Below are positions 51,309 to 60,561 of a DNA stretch of 64,000 nucleotides, piece after piece; position 1 is the stretch's first letter; every line of letters starts with the position of its first letter. Made by a program: the position numbers and the translations under genes. The notes beneath the pieces were generated by a model. That model saw only the letters and a list, made by a program, of their open reading frames with translations, ran no database searches and was not told the origin of the DNA. The DNA comes from Methylomonas sp. LL1 (lineage in GTDB: Bacteria > Pseudomonadota > Gammaproteobacteria > Methylococcales > Methylomonadaceae). The stretch spans positions 1,674,001 to 1,738,000 of the forward strand of contig NZ_CP064653.1 of the NCBI RefSeq assembly GCF_015711015.1, given 5' to 3'.

Positions 51309-53228
51309 ATGATGAGGATAGTCATCCACCTGTTCCTGCTAGTCAATTGTCTGGCAATCGGCACTGGACAGGCGGCCCCCTCGGAGCAATCCTTGAGCGT
51401 GATGCGCAAAACATTTCTGCAAGCCGAGCACTACATTGAACAGGATCGAGAAAGCGATTTTTTTGCCTTGTCCGACAGCTTAAAGAATTATCCGCTCTAT
51501 CCCTATCTGCAATACCAATGGCTGGTCAAACATCTAAATGACGAGCGGGCCATACTGGCGTTCATGCACGAATACCCGCAAAGCCGCTATACCCAGCTAT
51601 TACACCGTAAATGGCTGTCCGATCTCGGCCGAAATCAACAATGGTTGACGTATATTCAGCATTATAAATCCGGCCAGGACGCCGAATCGCAATGTTACTT
51701 CGCCTTGGCCCGGTATAGCGTCGGCGAACAACAAGCGGCTTTGGAAAGCGCGAAACAACTTTGGCTGAACGGCAAATCGCAACCTACTGCCTGCGATGCC
51801 TTGTTTGAAACCCTGAAAAACTCGAGCCTGTTTAGTGACGATCTGGTTTGGCAACGTTTCCAGGCGGCCTTGGTGCAAAACGATACTCGCCTGGCCGGAC
51901 AAATGCTAGGTTTGATGCCGAAACAGCATAGAGCCATGGCCGAGATCTGGCTGAAGCTACATCACCAGCCACAAGGCGTAACAGAGTCAAGCGCATGGAA
52001 GAACACCTATCCCAGGGCCGGGGAACTATTTACCCATGCTATCCAGCGCTGGCTGGAGCAAAACCCGCAAGCCGCGCTCGAGGCCTGGGAACAGCGGAAG
52101 CAGTATTTTTCGATACCGGCCGAGACAGTCGCCGACATCGAAAAACGCCTGGCAATGGCGCTGGCATTTAGACGCGATAGCCGAGCCTACCCGCGCCTAT
52201 CCCAATATGCCGGCCAGGATGAATCGGCCCTGGAATGGCGGGTCCGATCCGCCCTTAACCAACAAAGCTGGCCGGAGGTATTGACCTCGATCGCAGCGCT
52301 GAATGAAAAACAAAGGGCAGAGGATAAATGGCAATATTGGCAAGCCAGGGCGCTGGCCGCAGGCGGACAAATCCAACCGGCGCAAGCGATTTTCCAGGAA
52401 ATTGCCCGGCATCGTAGTTTTTACGCCTGCCTGGCCGCCGAGCGTTTGCAGCAAGCCATTCAACTCAACCATAGGCCGCTCGATGTTACCGGCCCGGAAA
52501 TCGAGCGCCTGGCCCAGGACAGCGAGTTTGAGGCCGTTGGTGAATTACTCGCCATCGGCCGCAAACCGGAAGCCTCTCGCCAATGGTGGCATGCGATCGC
52601 CGAACTGGATGATCATCAACTTGCAGTGGCCGCTAAATTGGCACAGCAATGGAATTGGCCGTCGATGGCGATTTTCACGATCGCCAAAGCCAACCAATGG
52701 GACGACATGGATTTACGCTTTCCGTTGGCGTTTATTAGCCAAATCCAGCACAACGCCAACCAGCAAAACCTCGACCCCGCATTGATTTTTGCCCTGATCC
52801 GCCAGGAAAGCGCTTTCGATGAGTTTGCGGGATCTTCCGCCGGGGCGGTCGGATTAATGCAACTGATGCCTAAAACCGCCCAACAGATTGCCGGCGAATT
52901 TAACGAAAACTGGAGCAACGATTTCAACCTCCTCAACCCTGACATCAATCTCAGATTCGGCAGTTTTTACTTCAAGAAAGTACTGAATCAATTTGACGGT
53001 AATGTCGTGCTGGCGGCAGCGGCCTACAACGCCGGCGTTAATCGCGTCAAGCAGTGGCTACCCAAAACCCAGTCACTGCCCGCCGACATCTGGATCGAAA
53101 CCATTCCTTACAAGGAAACCCGCGGCTATGTATCCTCGGTGATTCTATATACGTTGATTTATCAGCAGCGTCTGCTCGGCAACCGCTTGAAAGTGGCCGA
53201 TTTGTTAAAAGAAGTAAAGCCCGGATAA
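51309..53228 (+). CDS. slt: Soluble lytic murein transglycosylase
   Basis: A 639-residue periplasmic Slt70-type enzyme. Signal peptide (about 1-23, ending QAA), long alpha-superhelix (30-470) and a C-terminal lysozyme-like domain. Catalytic Glu500 is in IRQESAFDE, followed by GAVGLMQLMPKTA and AAYNAGVNRVKQW. It cleaves peptidoglycan to 1,6-anhydro sugars during cell-wall turnover. The AGGAG ribosome site lies 7 bases before the ATG. It is transcribed alone, divergent from the ABC gene. Confidence 0.93.
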   Translation: MMRIVIHLFLLVNCLAIGTGQAAPSEQSLSVMRKTFLQAEHYIEQDRESDFFALSDSLKNYPLYPYLQYQWLVKHLNDERAILAFMHEYPQSRYTQLLHRKWLSDLGRNQQWLTYIQHYKSGQDAESQCYFALARYSVGEQQAALESAKQLWLNGKSQPTACDALFETLKNSSLFSDDLVWQRFQAALVQNDTRLAGQMLGLMPKQHRAMAEIWLKLHHQPQGVTESSAWKNTYPRAGELFTHAIQRWLEQNPQAALEAWEQRKQYFSIPAETVADIEKRLAMALAFRRDSRAYPRLSQYAGQDESALEWRVRSALNQQSWPEVLTSIAALNEKQRAEDKWQYWQARALAAGGQIQPAQAIFQEIARHRSFYACLAAERLQQAIQLNHRPLDVTGPEIERLAQDSEFEAVGELLAIGRKPEASRQWWHAIAELDDHQLAVAAKLAQQWNWPSMAIFTIAKANQWDDMDLRFPLAFISQIQHNANQQNLDPALIFALIRQESAFDEFAGSSAGAVGLMQLMPKTAQQIAGEFNENWSNDFNLLNPDINLRFGSFYFKKVLNQFDGNVVLAAAAYNAGVNRVKQWLPKTQSLPADIWIETIPYKETRGYVSSVILYTLIYQQRLLGNRLKVADLLKEVKPG

Positions 53229-53303
53229 AAATTGAGCTGATTTTTTGACTCGACTATTGGATAATGAGCAGTGTTTTCAGCTCATAATCTAGGTAAATAT
53301 TGA

Positions 53304-53819
53304 ATGGAGAAACAGCACAGTTTCACGCGCGAGGAATTATTGATGTCCGGCCGCGGCGAGTTATACGGCCCCAAAAACGCGCAGCTTCCGCTTCCCAACA
53401 TGCTTATGATGGACCGAATTGTTCATATTTCCGATGAAGGCGGCAAGTATGGCAAGGGCCAAATTATTGCTGAACTCGATATTACGCCGGACTTATGGTT
53501 TTTTGACTGCCATTTCCAGGGCGACCCCGTGATGCCTGGCTGTCTGGGCCTGGATGCCATGTGGCAATTGGTGGGTTTTTATCTGTGCTGGATGGGCGGC
53601 CCCGGCAAGGGTCGGGCGTTAGGTTGCGGCGAAGTTAAGTTCACCGGCCAAGTGCTCCCAACCGCCAAAAAAGTCACCTACAAAATCGACTTGAAGCGGG
53701 TGATTCTACGCAAACTAGTGATGGGCATCGCCGATGCCACCATGGAAGTCGACGGCAAGCAAATTTACGAGGCCACCGATTTACGGGTCGGCCTGTTCAC
53801 TTCTACCCAGGATTTCTAA
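53304..53819 (+). CDS. fabA: 3-Hydroxydecanoyl-ACP dehydratase/isomerase
   Basis: A 171-residue FabA hot-dog enzyme. It dehydrates 3-hydroxydecanoyl-ACP and isomerises the product to the cis-3 form, the entry to unsaturated fatty acids. Catalytic His70 ([14 protein letters not shown]) and Asp84 (CLGLDAMWQ) are present at the E. coli positions, and the length is the E. coli one. It lies 10 bases before fabB, the classic operon. I see no FabR-type operator upstream. Confidence 0.96.
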   Translation: MEKQHSFTREELLMSGRGELYGPKNAQLPLPNMLMMDRIVHISDEGGKYGKGQIIAELDITPDLWFFDCHFQGDPVMPGCLGLDAMWQLVGFYLCWMGGPGKGRALGCGEVKFTGQVLPTAKKVTYKIDLKRVILRKLVMGIADATMEVDGKQIYEATDLRVGLFTSTQDF

Positions 53820-53829
53820 GGAAGCCATC

Positions 53830-55050
53830 ATGAGACGCGCGGTTGTAACAGGTTTAGGGATTGTTTCCAGCATCGGCAATAATCGAGACGAAGTGGTCGA
53901 ATCGCTCAGAGCCGGCCGCTCCGGCATCGTGCATGCCGACGTTTATCAGGAAATGGGCTTTAGGAGCCATGTCCACGCTCCGGTCAACATCGATCTGGAC
54001 GAAGCCATTGACCGTAAAATCAAACGCTTCATGGGCGATGGCGCCGCTTACAATTACCTAGCCATGCAACAAGCCATCGCCGACGCCGGACTGGAAGACG
54101 ATCAAATCTCGAATTTCCGCACCGGCCTGGTGATGGGCTCCGGCGGCCCCTCGACTTCCAACGTGGTTGAAGCCGCGGACATTCTGCGTTCCAAAGGCGT
54201 CAAAAAAGTCGGCCCCTACATGGTGCCTCGGGCAATGTCCAGCACCAACACAGCCTGCCTGGCCACTCCGTTTAAAATCAAGGGCGTCAATTACAGTATC
54301 AGCTCGGCCTGCGCCACCAGCGCGCACTGCATCGGCCATGCGATGGAACTGATACAACTGAATAAGCAAGATATAGTATTCGCCGGCGGCGGCGAAGAAC
54401 TGCACTGGACCATGTCGGTATTGTTCGACGCCATGGGCGCCTTGTCGTCCAAATATAACGACACCCCGGCAACCGCATCCAGGCCTTACGACGCTACTCG
54501 CGACGGCTTCGTGATTTCCGGCGGCGGCGGCGTATTGGTGATCGAAGAACTGGAACACGCCAAGGCCCGCGGCGCGAAAATCTACGCGGAACTGGTCGGT
54601 TACGGCGCCACCTCGGACGGTTACGACATGGTGCAACCTTCCGGCGAAGGCGCGGTGCGTTGCATGCAACAGGCCATGGCCACCGTCGACGGCCGGATAG
54701 ACTACATCAATGCCCACGGCACCAGCACGCCGGTCGGCGATACCCGCGAACTGGAAGCACTGCGCAACGTGTTCGGCAATGATGGCGTACCGGCGGTCAG
54801 TTCCACCAAATCCCTGACCGGCCATGCGCTGGGCGCGGCCGGCGTCAACGAAGCGATTTATTCATTACTGATGATGCAGGAAAACTTCCTCAGCGCTTCG
54901 GCCAATATCAGCGAACTCGACCCCGAAGCCGCCGGCATCCCCATCGTGCGCGAATACCGGGACAACGTGACATTGAACACCATCATGTCCAACAGTTTCG
55001 GCTTTGGCGGCACCAATGCCACCTTGATTTTCCAACGCTATAACGGCTAA
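53830..55050 (+). CDS. fabB: 3-Oxoacyl-ACP synthase I
   Basis: A 406-residue KAS I that extends acyl-ACP with malonyl-ACP, including the cis-3-decenoyl product of FabA. Catalytic Cys161 ([10 protein letters not shown]), His296 ([12 protein letters not shown]), Lys327 and His332 ([12 protein letters not shown]) are in place. The ATG at 53830 gives the family length, and AAGGAAG lies just upstream. A frame from 53734 overlaps fabA and is not used. Confidence 0.96.
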   Translation: MRRAVVTGLGIVSSIGNNRDEVVESLRAGRSGIVHADVYQEMGFRSHVHAPVNIDLDEAIDRKIKRFMGDGAAYNYLAMQQAIADAGLEDDQISNFRTGLVMGSGGPSTSNVVEAADILRSKGVKKVGPYMVPRAMSSTNTACLATPFKIKGVNYSISSACATSAHCIGHAMELIQLNKQDIVFAGGGEELHWTMSVLFDAMGALSSKYNDTPATASRPYDATRDGFVISGGGGVLVIEELEHAKARGAKIYAELVGYGATSDGYDMVQPSGEGAVRCMQQAMATVDGRIDYINAHGTSTPVGDTRELEALRNVFGNDGVPAVSSTKSLTGHALGAAGVNEAIYSLLMMQENFLSASANISELDPEAAGIPIVREYRDNVTLNTIMSNSFGFGGTNATLIFQRYNG

Positions 55051-55099
55051 CCGTTTGCGGTCAAAGCCTAACCCGCTTTGACCGCCCTCTCCCGAACTT

Positions 55100-55957
55100 A
55101 TGTCCAACCTAGAACAAAAATCCAGAACCCAGTTCAATAAGCTGCAAAAGCGTTTGCGGCGTTGCGTCGGCGAAGCCATTGCCGATTACAACATGATAGA
55201 ACACGGCGACAGGGTGATGGTCTGCCTGTCCGGCGGCAAGGATTCCTACACCATGCTGGATATTCTGCTGAATTTGCAGAAAACCGCGCCGGTCGATTTC
55301 GAAATCATTGCCGTCAATCTGGATCAAAAACAACCGGGTTTCCCCGAGCATGTGTTACCGGCCTACCTACAATCGATAGGCGTACCGTTCCACATCATCG
55401 AACACGACACCTACAGCATCGTCAAACGCATTATCCCGGAAGGCCAGACCACTTGCAGCCTGTGCTCCAGACTGCGGCGCGGCACTTTGTACGGCTTCGC
55501 CAAGGAACACAACATCACCAAGATCGCCCTGGGCCATCACCGCGACGACATTATCGAGACCTTCTTCCTGAACATGTTTTACGCCGGCAAACTGAAAGCC
55601 ATGCCGCCGAAACTGCTCAGCGACGACAAACAAAATATCGTAATTCGTCCGTTGGCCTATTGCCGCGAAAAAGACATCAACCGCTTCGCCGCCTTCAAAA
55701 AGTTTCCCATCATCCCTTGCAACTTGTGCGGCTCGCAGGAAAATTTGCAGCGCCAAGCCATGAAACAAATGCTGACGGGCTGGGACAAACAATTTCCCGG
55801 ACGGATCGAAACCATTTTCGCCAGCCTGCAAAACATCGCCCCCTCGCAAATGCTCGATCCCGGTTTATTCGACTTTGCCGGCTTGCAACGCGACCCAGAC
55901 TCGGCAATACCACGCATCGCATCCGATGAGCCCGGATTGGACATCCTTGAACGCTAA
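55100..55957 (+). CDS. ttcA: tRNA 2-thiocytidine(32) synthetase
   Basis: A 285-residue PP-loop ATPase that puts sulfur on cytidine 32 of some tRNAs. The ATP loop [12 protein letters not shown] is near residue 40 and the iron-sulfur Cys pair is [12 protein letters not shown]; a third cysteine stands in CNLCGSQ. It is slightly shorter than E. coli TtcA but complete. It follows fabB by 49 bases and precedes galE by 17, so the three may share readthrough without sharing a role. Confidence 0.94.
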   Translation: MSNLEQKSRTQFNKLQKRLRRCVGEAIADYNMIEHGDRVMVCLSGGKDSYTMLDILLNLQKTAPVDFEIIAVNLDQKQPGFPEHVLPAYLQSIGVPFHIIEHDTYSIVKRIIPEGQTTCSLCSRLRRGTLYGFAKEHNITKIALGHHRDDIIETFFLNMFYAGKLKAMPPKLLSDDKQNIVIRPLAYCREKDINRFAAFKKFPIIPCNLCGSQENLQRQAMKQMLTGWDKQFPGRIETIFASLQNIAPSQMLDPGLFDFAGLQRDPDSAIPRIASDEPGLDILER

Positions 55958-55974
55958 ACAAATGGAATATAACC

Positions 55975-57021
55975 ATGAAAAACACTATTTTGGTGACGGG
56001 CGGTGCCGGCTACATCGGTAGCCATACCTGCGTTGAACTGTTAAACAACGGTTTCGAGGTCATCATCGTCGACAACCTCAGCAACAGCAAAATCGAATCC
56101 GTCCGCAGAATCGAACAAATCACAGGGCAATCCGTCAAGTTCTATCAAGCCGACATCAACGATCAAGCCGCCCTTACCCGCATTTTTCAAAATCATAACG
56201 TCGATGCGGTCATCCATTTCGCCGGACTCAAGGCCGTCGGCGAATCCTGCCAGAAACCGCTCAATTACTACCAAAACAATATCAGCGGCACCCTGGTGTT
56301 GCTGGAGGCCATGGCCGAACAGGGCGTCAAAAGCCTGGTGTTCAGTTCATCCGCCACCGTCTACGGCGATCCGCACACGGTACCTATCACCGAAAGTTTC
56401 CCGTTACAGGCCACCAATCCTTATGGCCGCACCAAACTGTTCATCGAGGAAATCCTGCGCGACGCCAACGCCGCCGATGCTTTAAACCGAGACCAACATC
56501 CCTGGAAAATCGCCATACTGCGCTATTTCAATCCGATAGGCGCCCACCATAGCGGCCTGATCGGCGAGGATCCCAACGGCATACCCAACAACCTGATGCC
56601 CTACCTGTCGCAAGTCGCTATCGGCAAGCTGCCGATTCTGTCGGTATTCGGCAACGACTACCCCACTCATGACGGAACCGGAGTGCGTGACTATATTCAT
56701 GTGGTGGATTTGGCTCGCGGCCATATCAAGGCCTTGCAATACCTGATGAAACAAAGCAATGACGCGCCCATTTGTGACGCATTCAATCTCGGTACCGGTA
56801 ACGGTTACAGTGTGTTGGATATGATTAACACCTTCAGCCATGTCACCGGCCAGCCGGTACCCTATCAAATTACCCCTCGACGCTCGGGAGATGTTGCGGC
56901 TTGTTACGCCGACCCTACCCTAGCGCTGGAAAAACTGGATTGGAAAGCCGAGAAAGATCTGCAACAAATGATGGTCGATGTCTGGCGCTGGCAGAACAAT
57001 AATCCGGATGGTTATAACTAA
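55975..57021 (+). CDS. galE: UDP-glucose 4-epimerase
   Basis: A 348-residue short-chain dehydrogenase-like epimerase that interconverts UDP-glucose and UDP-galactose. NAD motif GGAGYIGSH (positions 8-16), SSSATVYGD with catalytic Ser/Thr, the Tyr-X3-Lys pair in NPYGRTK, and [14 protein letters not shown]. It supplies UDP-galactose for surface polysaccharides, possibly the polymer of the exopolysaccharide operon 8 kb upstream. A 7-bp stem (GGGCGAT/ATCGCCC, 57064-57081) follows, without a T-run. Confidence 0.95.
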   Translation: MKNTILVTGGAGYIGSHTCVELLNNGFEVIIVDNLSNSKIESVRRIEQITGQSVKFYQADINDQAALTRIFQNHNVDAVIHFAGLKAVGESCQKPLNYYQNNISGTLVLLEAMAEQGVKSLVFSSSATVYGDPHTVPITESFPLQATNPYGRTKLFIEEILRDANAADALNRDQHPWKIAILRYFNPIGAHHSGLIGEDPNGIPNNLMPYLSQVAIGKLPILSVFGNDYPTHDGTGVRDYIHVVDLARGHIKALQYLMKQSNDAPICDAFNLGTGNGYSVLDMINTFSHVTGQPVPYQITPRRSGDVAACYADPTLALEKLDWKAEKDLQQMMVDVWRWQNNNPDGYN

Positions 57022-57158
57022 GACATCATTTGGTTGGAAATAATTTTCCTGAATTCATACAAGGGGCGATTTTAATCGCCCTTACAGGATATTCGAATAG
57101 CGGAAACTTGTTTTTTGACCGCTCGATCATGTGTTTGCATAATGTTGCAGGAGGCAGC

Positions 57159-57875
57159 ATGAATGATGCGGATTACCTATCCCCCATTCTTCGGCGGTGC
57201 CATGAATGCGGAAAAAAAAGCTTATGCCTTGCCGACGACCTGGTCGGCAATCGGATCGACATAAACGACCGCAATCTGATTCGAGATAGGATCCATGAAA
57301 AAGGCAATTGCATTTTTTACCAAGGAGATGGGGTAAAAAGCCTGTTTTTTGTCAAATCGGGGTCGGTGAAAAGCATTTATACCAGCGGGAATGGCGATCA
57401 GCAGATCATTAATTTCCATTTTCCCGGAGAAGTGATTGAACTGCTTCCGCTAAACCATTCTTGTCATTCATCATCCGCAATTACGCTGGAAAAATCGGTC
57501 ATTTGCGCGTTTTCCTTACATTTTATATTGGCTTATTGCGAAAAACTCCCAAGCCTGCTGAATAATATTCAGACCCGCGTCAATGTCGAAATCGAGCATC
57601 AACACGAGGTGCTGCTGAGCAGTAACCACCGCATAGCCAACAAACGATTAGGTATTTTTTTATTGGATATGGTTTATCGACAACATCTTAAGCAAGCCAA
57701 TTCCGCCCGATTACAGCTGACGATGTCTAGGGCGGACATGGCCAACTACTTGGGACTAGCGCCGGAAACAGTCAGCAGGGTTTTAGCGGATTACGAGAAA
57801 CAAGGGCTTATCCTAGCGAACAAGAAAAAAATTCAGATCCCCGATCTAAACAGACTAATCAAATTCATCAGCTGA
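57159..57875 (+). CDS. FNR-type oxygen-responsive regulator
   Basis: A 238-residue Crp/Fnr regulator. The N-terminus has Cys14-X2-Cys17-X5-Cys23 and a fourth Cys116 (SVICAF), the same spacing as the oxygen-sensing [4Fe-4S] ligands of E. coli FNR. A cNMP-like beta-roll spans about 25-140. The C-terminal HTH (MSRADMANYLGLAPETVSRVL) has the E-X2-SR recognition pattern of FNR, so it should bind TTGAT-N4-ATCAA sites. GGAGG lies 4 bases before the ATG at 57159; the open frame from 57030 lacks this. Targets are unknown, and I saw no such box in nearby gaps. Confidence 0.9.
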   Translation: MNDADYLSPILRRCHECGKKSLCLADDLVGNRIDINDRNLIRDRIHEKGNCIFYQGDGVKSLFFVKSGSVKSIYTSGNGDQQIINFHFPGEVIELLPLNHSCHSSSAITLEKSVICAFSLHFILAYCEKLPSLLNNIQTRVNVEIEHQHEVLLSSNHRIANKRLGIFLLDMVYRQHLKQANSARLQLTMSRADMANYLGLAPETVSRVLADYEKQGLILANKKKIQIPDLNRLIKFIS

Positions 57876-57952
57876 CCTTCTTCAAACCAGTCTTGTCCTT
57901 AACGGCTAGCTCATTAGCCAAAATAAGCTAATACAATGAAATAACGGTGAAA

Positions 57953-58021
57953 AGTCGACTAATCCAGTCGAATATCGACTTTCGCGCGCCGCTGACAAAA
58001 TTCTCACTCTCCAAGTCGACT
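57953..58021. repeat. Cluster of AGTCGACT-like sites
   Basis: AGTCGACT at 57953-57960 and 58014-58021, with AGTCGA at 57966-57971 and TCGACT at 57975-57980 between them. Parts form an inverted repeat (AAGTCGA...TCGACTT). The sites lie in the gap between the FNR-type and PEP-CTERM genes, so they could be an operator. No other gene is seen in this gap. Confidence 0.45.
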
Positions 58022-58161
58022 GAGCTTTAGTGTTTTGAATTGACATTTATCACTGCCATAAAAATAGATTTTGATAATTTGACCACCGGAAGCAAAAGAG
58101 GCTCCCGCCAGTCTAACTTACTCAAAACGAGTGTTGCCAATTGATATATGGAGATCCCGAC

Positions 58162-59016
58162 ATGACACTAATCAATAACGCCCAACGAATCCTATCCGTA
58201 ATCATCATTGCGGGCGGCTCAAATGCACAAGCGGCTGTCCAAACCATTAATTTTGACAGCGATCCCTTGGGAAACGCCATTTCCGCCCCCTCATTATTTT
58301 CAGCGGCCACGCCATTAACCGATCTTTACACCGGGCAAGGCGTAACATTCACCGCGCTTAACCGTACGACGCAAACAATAACCCGCCCCAAGGACGGTAT
58401 CGATACCGTTCAGTCGGTTAATGTCATAAACGCTGCAAACACGGGCATGGGCGCGATATTAAACGAATCGGCCAATTTTGGTCATAATGCCAAAAGCGGC
58501 GATAACTTTCTGGCTTTTAACAATCAATCCAGCTCTTCGGCTAATTTCTGGCGTATCAGTTTTGCCGATCCTATCGGCTATTTCGGCATCAGTTACAGCA
58601 ACGGCAGTTCATCCACTTATCAATACCTGAATTTTGAGGCCTATGACGTCAATGGCAATTTAATCGGTTCCAGAAACAACAACTATCTGGGTAATTACGA
58701 CTATTATCAATCGAACTTCTTCACCAATGCCTTCAAAAGCGAAACTGAAATCAGTTACATAGACATCGGCCAGGGATTGGAATGCTGTGGCAATAACTTA
58801 ACCTCCAACCTTAGAACAGGAACCTGGTCACTGAGTTTTGACGACCTGGATTATGGCGACTTCATCGATGCGCCCTACTATACCTACAGCCTCACCAACA
58901 ACGGTGGCGGCCCTTATGTACCGCTGCCAAGCTCAGTTTGGCTAATGCTATCCGCCCTGCTGGGTTTCTTTCGCTTGAACCCCCGCCAGGCAAAACCAAG
59001 CGTTGTTCCCGCCTGA
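58162..59016 (+). CDS. Exported protein with PEP-CTERM sorting tail
   Basis: A 284-residue secreted protein: N-terminal signal (about 1-25, ILSVIIIAGGSNAQA), a Ser, Asn and Tyr-rich middle with a Ca-binding-like jelly-roll look (FRISFADPIGYFGISY type), and a C-terminal tail VPLPSSVWLMLSALLGFF plus basic residues. That tail is a PEP-CTERM/VPLPA-like sorting signal for exosortase cleavage. GGAG lies 9 bases before ATG 58162. The exosortase is not in the window, but the exopolysaccharide operon at 43924-48446 is of the matching type. Its role may be in the surface matrix; this is inference. Confidence 0.8.
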   Translation: MTLINNAQRILSVIIIAGGSNAQAAVQTINFDSDPLGNAISAPSLFSAATPLTDLYTGQGVTFTALNRTTQTITRPKDGIDTVQSVNVINAANTGMGAILNESANFGHNAKSGDNFLAFNNQSSSSANFWRISFADPIGYFGISYSNGSSSTYQYLNFEAYDVNGNLIGSRNNNYLGNYDYYQSNFFTNAFKSETEISYIDIGQGLECCGNNLTSNLRTGTWSLSFDDLDYGDFIDAPYYTYSLTNNGGGPYVPLPSSVWLMLSALLGFFRLNPRQAKPSVVPA

Positions 59017-59352
59017 CATTCAACTTATCTCGGATTTCCCTTTATCCCGGCATCAGTTGAGGTTTGAAAGCTACGAGGCATATACGATTCAAACCCGGTA
59101 AAACTTAAGCCGGGTTTGCTTCAACATAATTTCGTAGGCCGCTCACGTTTCACCCTATTCTCAAAATCGCGCGGCGGAATAGCTAATAATTTTCAGAAAA
59201 CCGTTACAACCACGATTTTTGTAGTCATCCGCAGACAACAAGCCGTAATAGCATAAGAAAAGTCCCTTTGAAAAAAAGGTTAGTCTGATTGTGGTTTTAT
59301 CATGATCCGCATAGCATGCTCTCTAAACAAACTACCGATTTTAGGGGGAATA
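59017..59352. other. Intergenic stretch with terminator-like hairpin
   Basis: 336 bases without a gene. AAACCCGG (59091-59098) pairs with CCGGGTTT (59110-59117), probably ending the PEP-CTERM transcript although no T-run follows. The rest must hold the promoter of the M41-like gene; I see no strong consensus. Confidence 0.45.
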
Positions 59353-60039
59353 ATGAATCGAGATCATTTAGAAGGAAGAGTTGGTTTACTGGCTGGAATG
59401 GAGCTTATTACCCAAACGGCGTATCATGAAGCAGGTCATGCCGCCGCGATTTACCTTAGGAATCGCCATCATAATCTGCCCCAGATCGGTTTTCGGATTT
59501 TCTTGCAAGGTTTGAAACATTCAATACACCTGGATAATAGCCACATGCCGGCTGGTAATCGAGCCTATCTTGCAAAACTGGATGGGGGCTTGCTGGTGGA
59601 GAATCAGGCATTAAGCGCAAAACCCCATGCTTCATCACAAGCCATATTGGCTTACCAGCAAGCTTGCGAGGCCGATATGGTCAATTTACTGGCCGGCCCC
59701 CTGGCGGAAGCAAAATATGTCGCGCAGCGGGACGGTGAGAATTTCAATCAGTACTTAGTCGATTATGAGGCACTGAAAAATTACGGCGGTAAATCAGATC
59801 AGGAAAAAATCGAGGAATATATTGCCGGCCTTGGCATGCCGCCGCTGAAAAAAACCCAAACGCTGAAGGAATTGCACCGAGCCTCATTTGATTTTATCAA
59901 TCAGGCCCATCATTGGCGGGCGATCTCACGTCTGGCGAATTATATTGTGGATAGTGGAAAGGAAATAATCGACTGCGAAGAAGCGATTGCCATTTTGGAA
60001 GGCGCTATCGAAACAAACTATTGCCTTAGCCGTTGCTAA
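59353..60039 (+). CDS. Stand-alone M41-like HEAGH protein
   Basis: A 228-residue protein with TAYHEAGHAAAIYL (His-Glu-X2-His zinc motif near residue 32) and NLLAGPLAEAKYV, similar to the peptidase domain of FtsH (family M41). It lacks the AAA ATPase and TM segments. It could be a soluble metallopeptidase or an inactive relative. AGGGGG lies 5 bases before the ATG at 59353, which decides the start against 59302. A small gene follows after 80 bases on the same strand. Confidence 0.7.
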   Translation: MNRDHLEGRVGLLAGMELITQTAYHEAGHAAAIYLRNRHHNLPQIGFRIFLQGLKHSIHLDNSHMPAGNRAYLAKLDGGLLVENQALSAKPHASSQAILAYQQACEADMVNLLAGPLAEAKYVAQRDGENFNQYLVDYEALKNYGGKSDQEKIEEYIAGLGMPPLKKTQTLKELHRASFDFINQAHHWRAISRLANYIVDSGKEIIDCEEAIAILEGAIETNYCLSRC

Positions 60040-60119
60040 ACCGCACCCGATCTAGGCTAATCTCGTCCCAATTACCCGCTAACCCAGTTGGAATAATTTA
60101 GCGAAATAAGGAGTTTGAC

Positions 60120-60329
60120 ATGAGCAATGAAATGGAACGCCGTGCCCGCGCCGCCGCGCAAATAGCCAACTACGGCTTGCATCTCGGCCTACTGCCTTAT
60201 CAAATCGATGAAGCCGTGCGTATTGGAGTAAGACAATTAGAGAACGGGAAAAGCGGTGCCAGAGCGTATCAGGCCGGTCGAAAAGTGGTCGATCAGTTCG
60301 CGTATCACCCATTCCGGCTTCAAGCCTGA
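60120..60329 (+). CDS. Small hypothetical protein
   Basis: A 69-residue helical, basic protein (MSNEMERRARAAAQIANYGLHLGL...). AAGGAG lies 7 bases before the ATG, so translation is likely. It is not recognised. It follows the M41-like gene by 80 bases and may be its partner or substrate. No TM segment or signal peptide is seen. The 232 bases after it hold no supported gene. Confidence 0.6.
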   Translation: MSNEMERRARAAAQIANYGLHLGLLPYQIDEAVRIGVRQLENGKSGARAYQAGRKVVDQFAYHPFRLQA

Positions 60330-60561
60330 AAGCATCCCAATAGCGGCTTGGAAATGGGTTCCAAACGATGAGGTTGAACCCAGCCATTTAGGTCGATAAG
60401 CATTATCAGGAACAATAAAAACGCCTCTCGGCTCGGTATTGGCAGCCATTAGTATAAAATTGCCCTAATTTTTTCATATCTTATGGTGCCGATTGATGTC
60501 TTGTTTCAAGGTAACCCTTTGTTCTCAGCCAATGTTGGCTTGTTATCCGGGCGGTTGAAGC

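Noticed and set aside
54058..54825. 255-codon minus-strand frame inside fabB
   Set aside because: Antisense to a certain gene, and its Gly/Ala/His-rich content follows from fabB codon bias.
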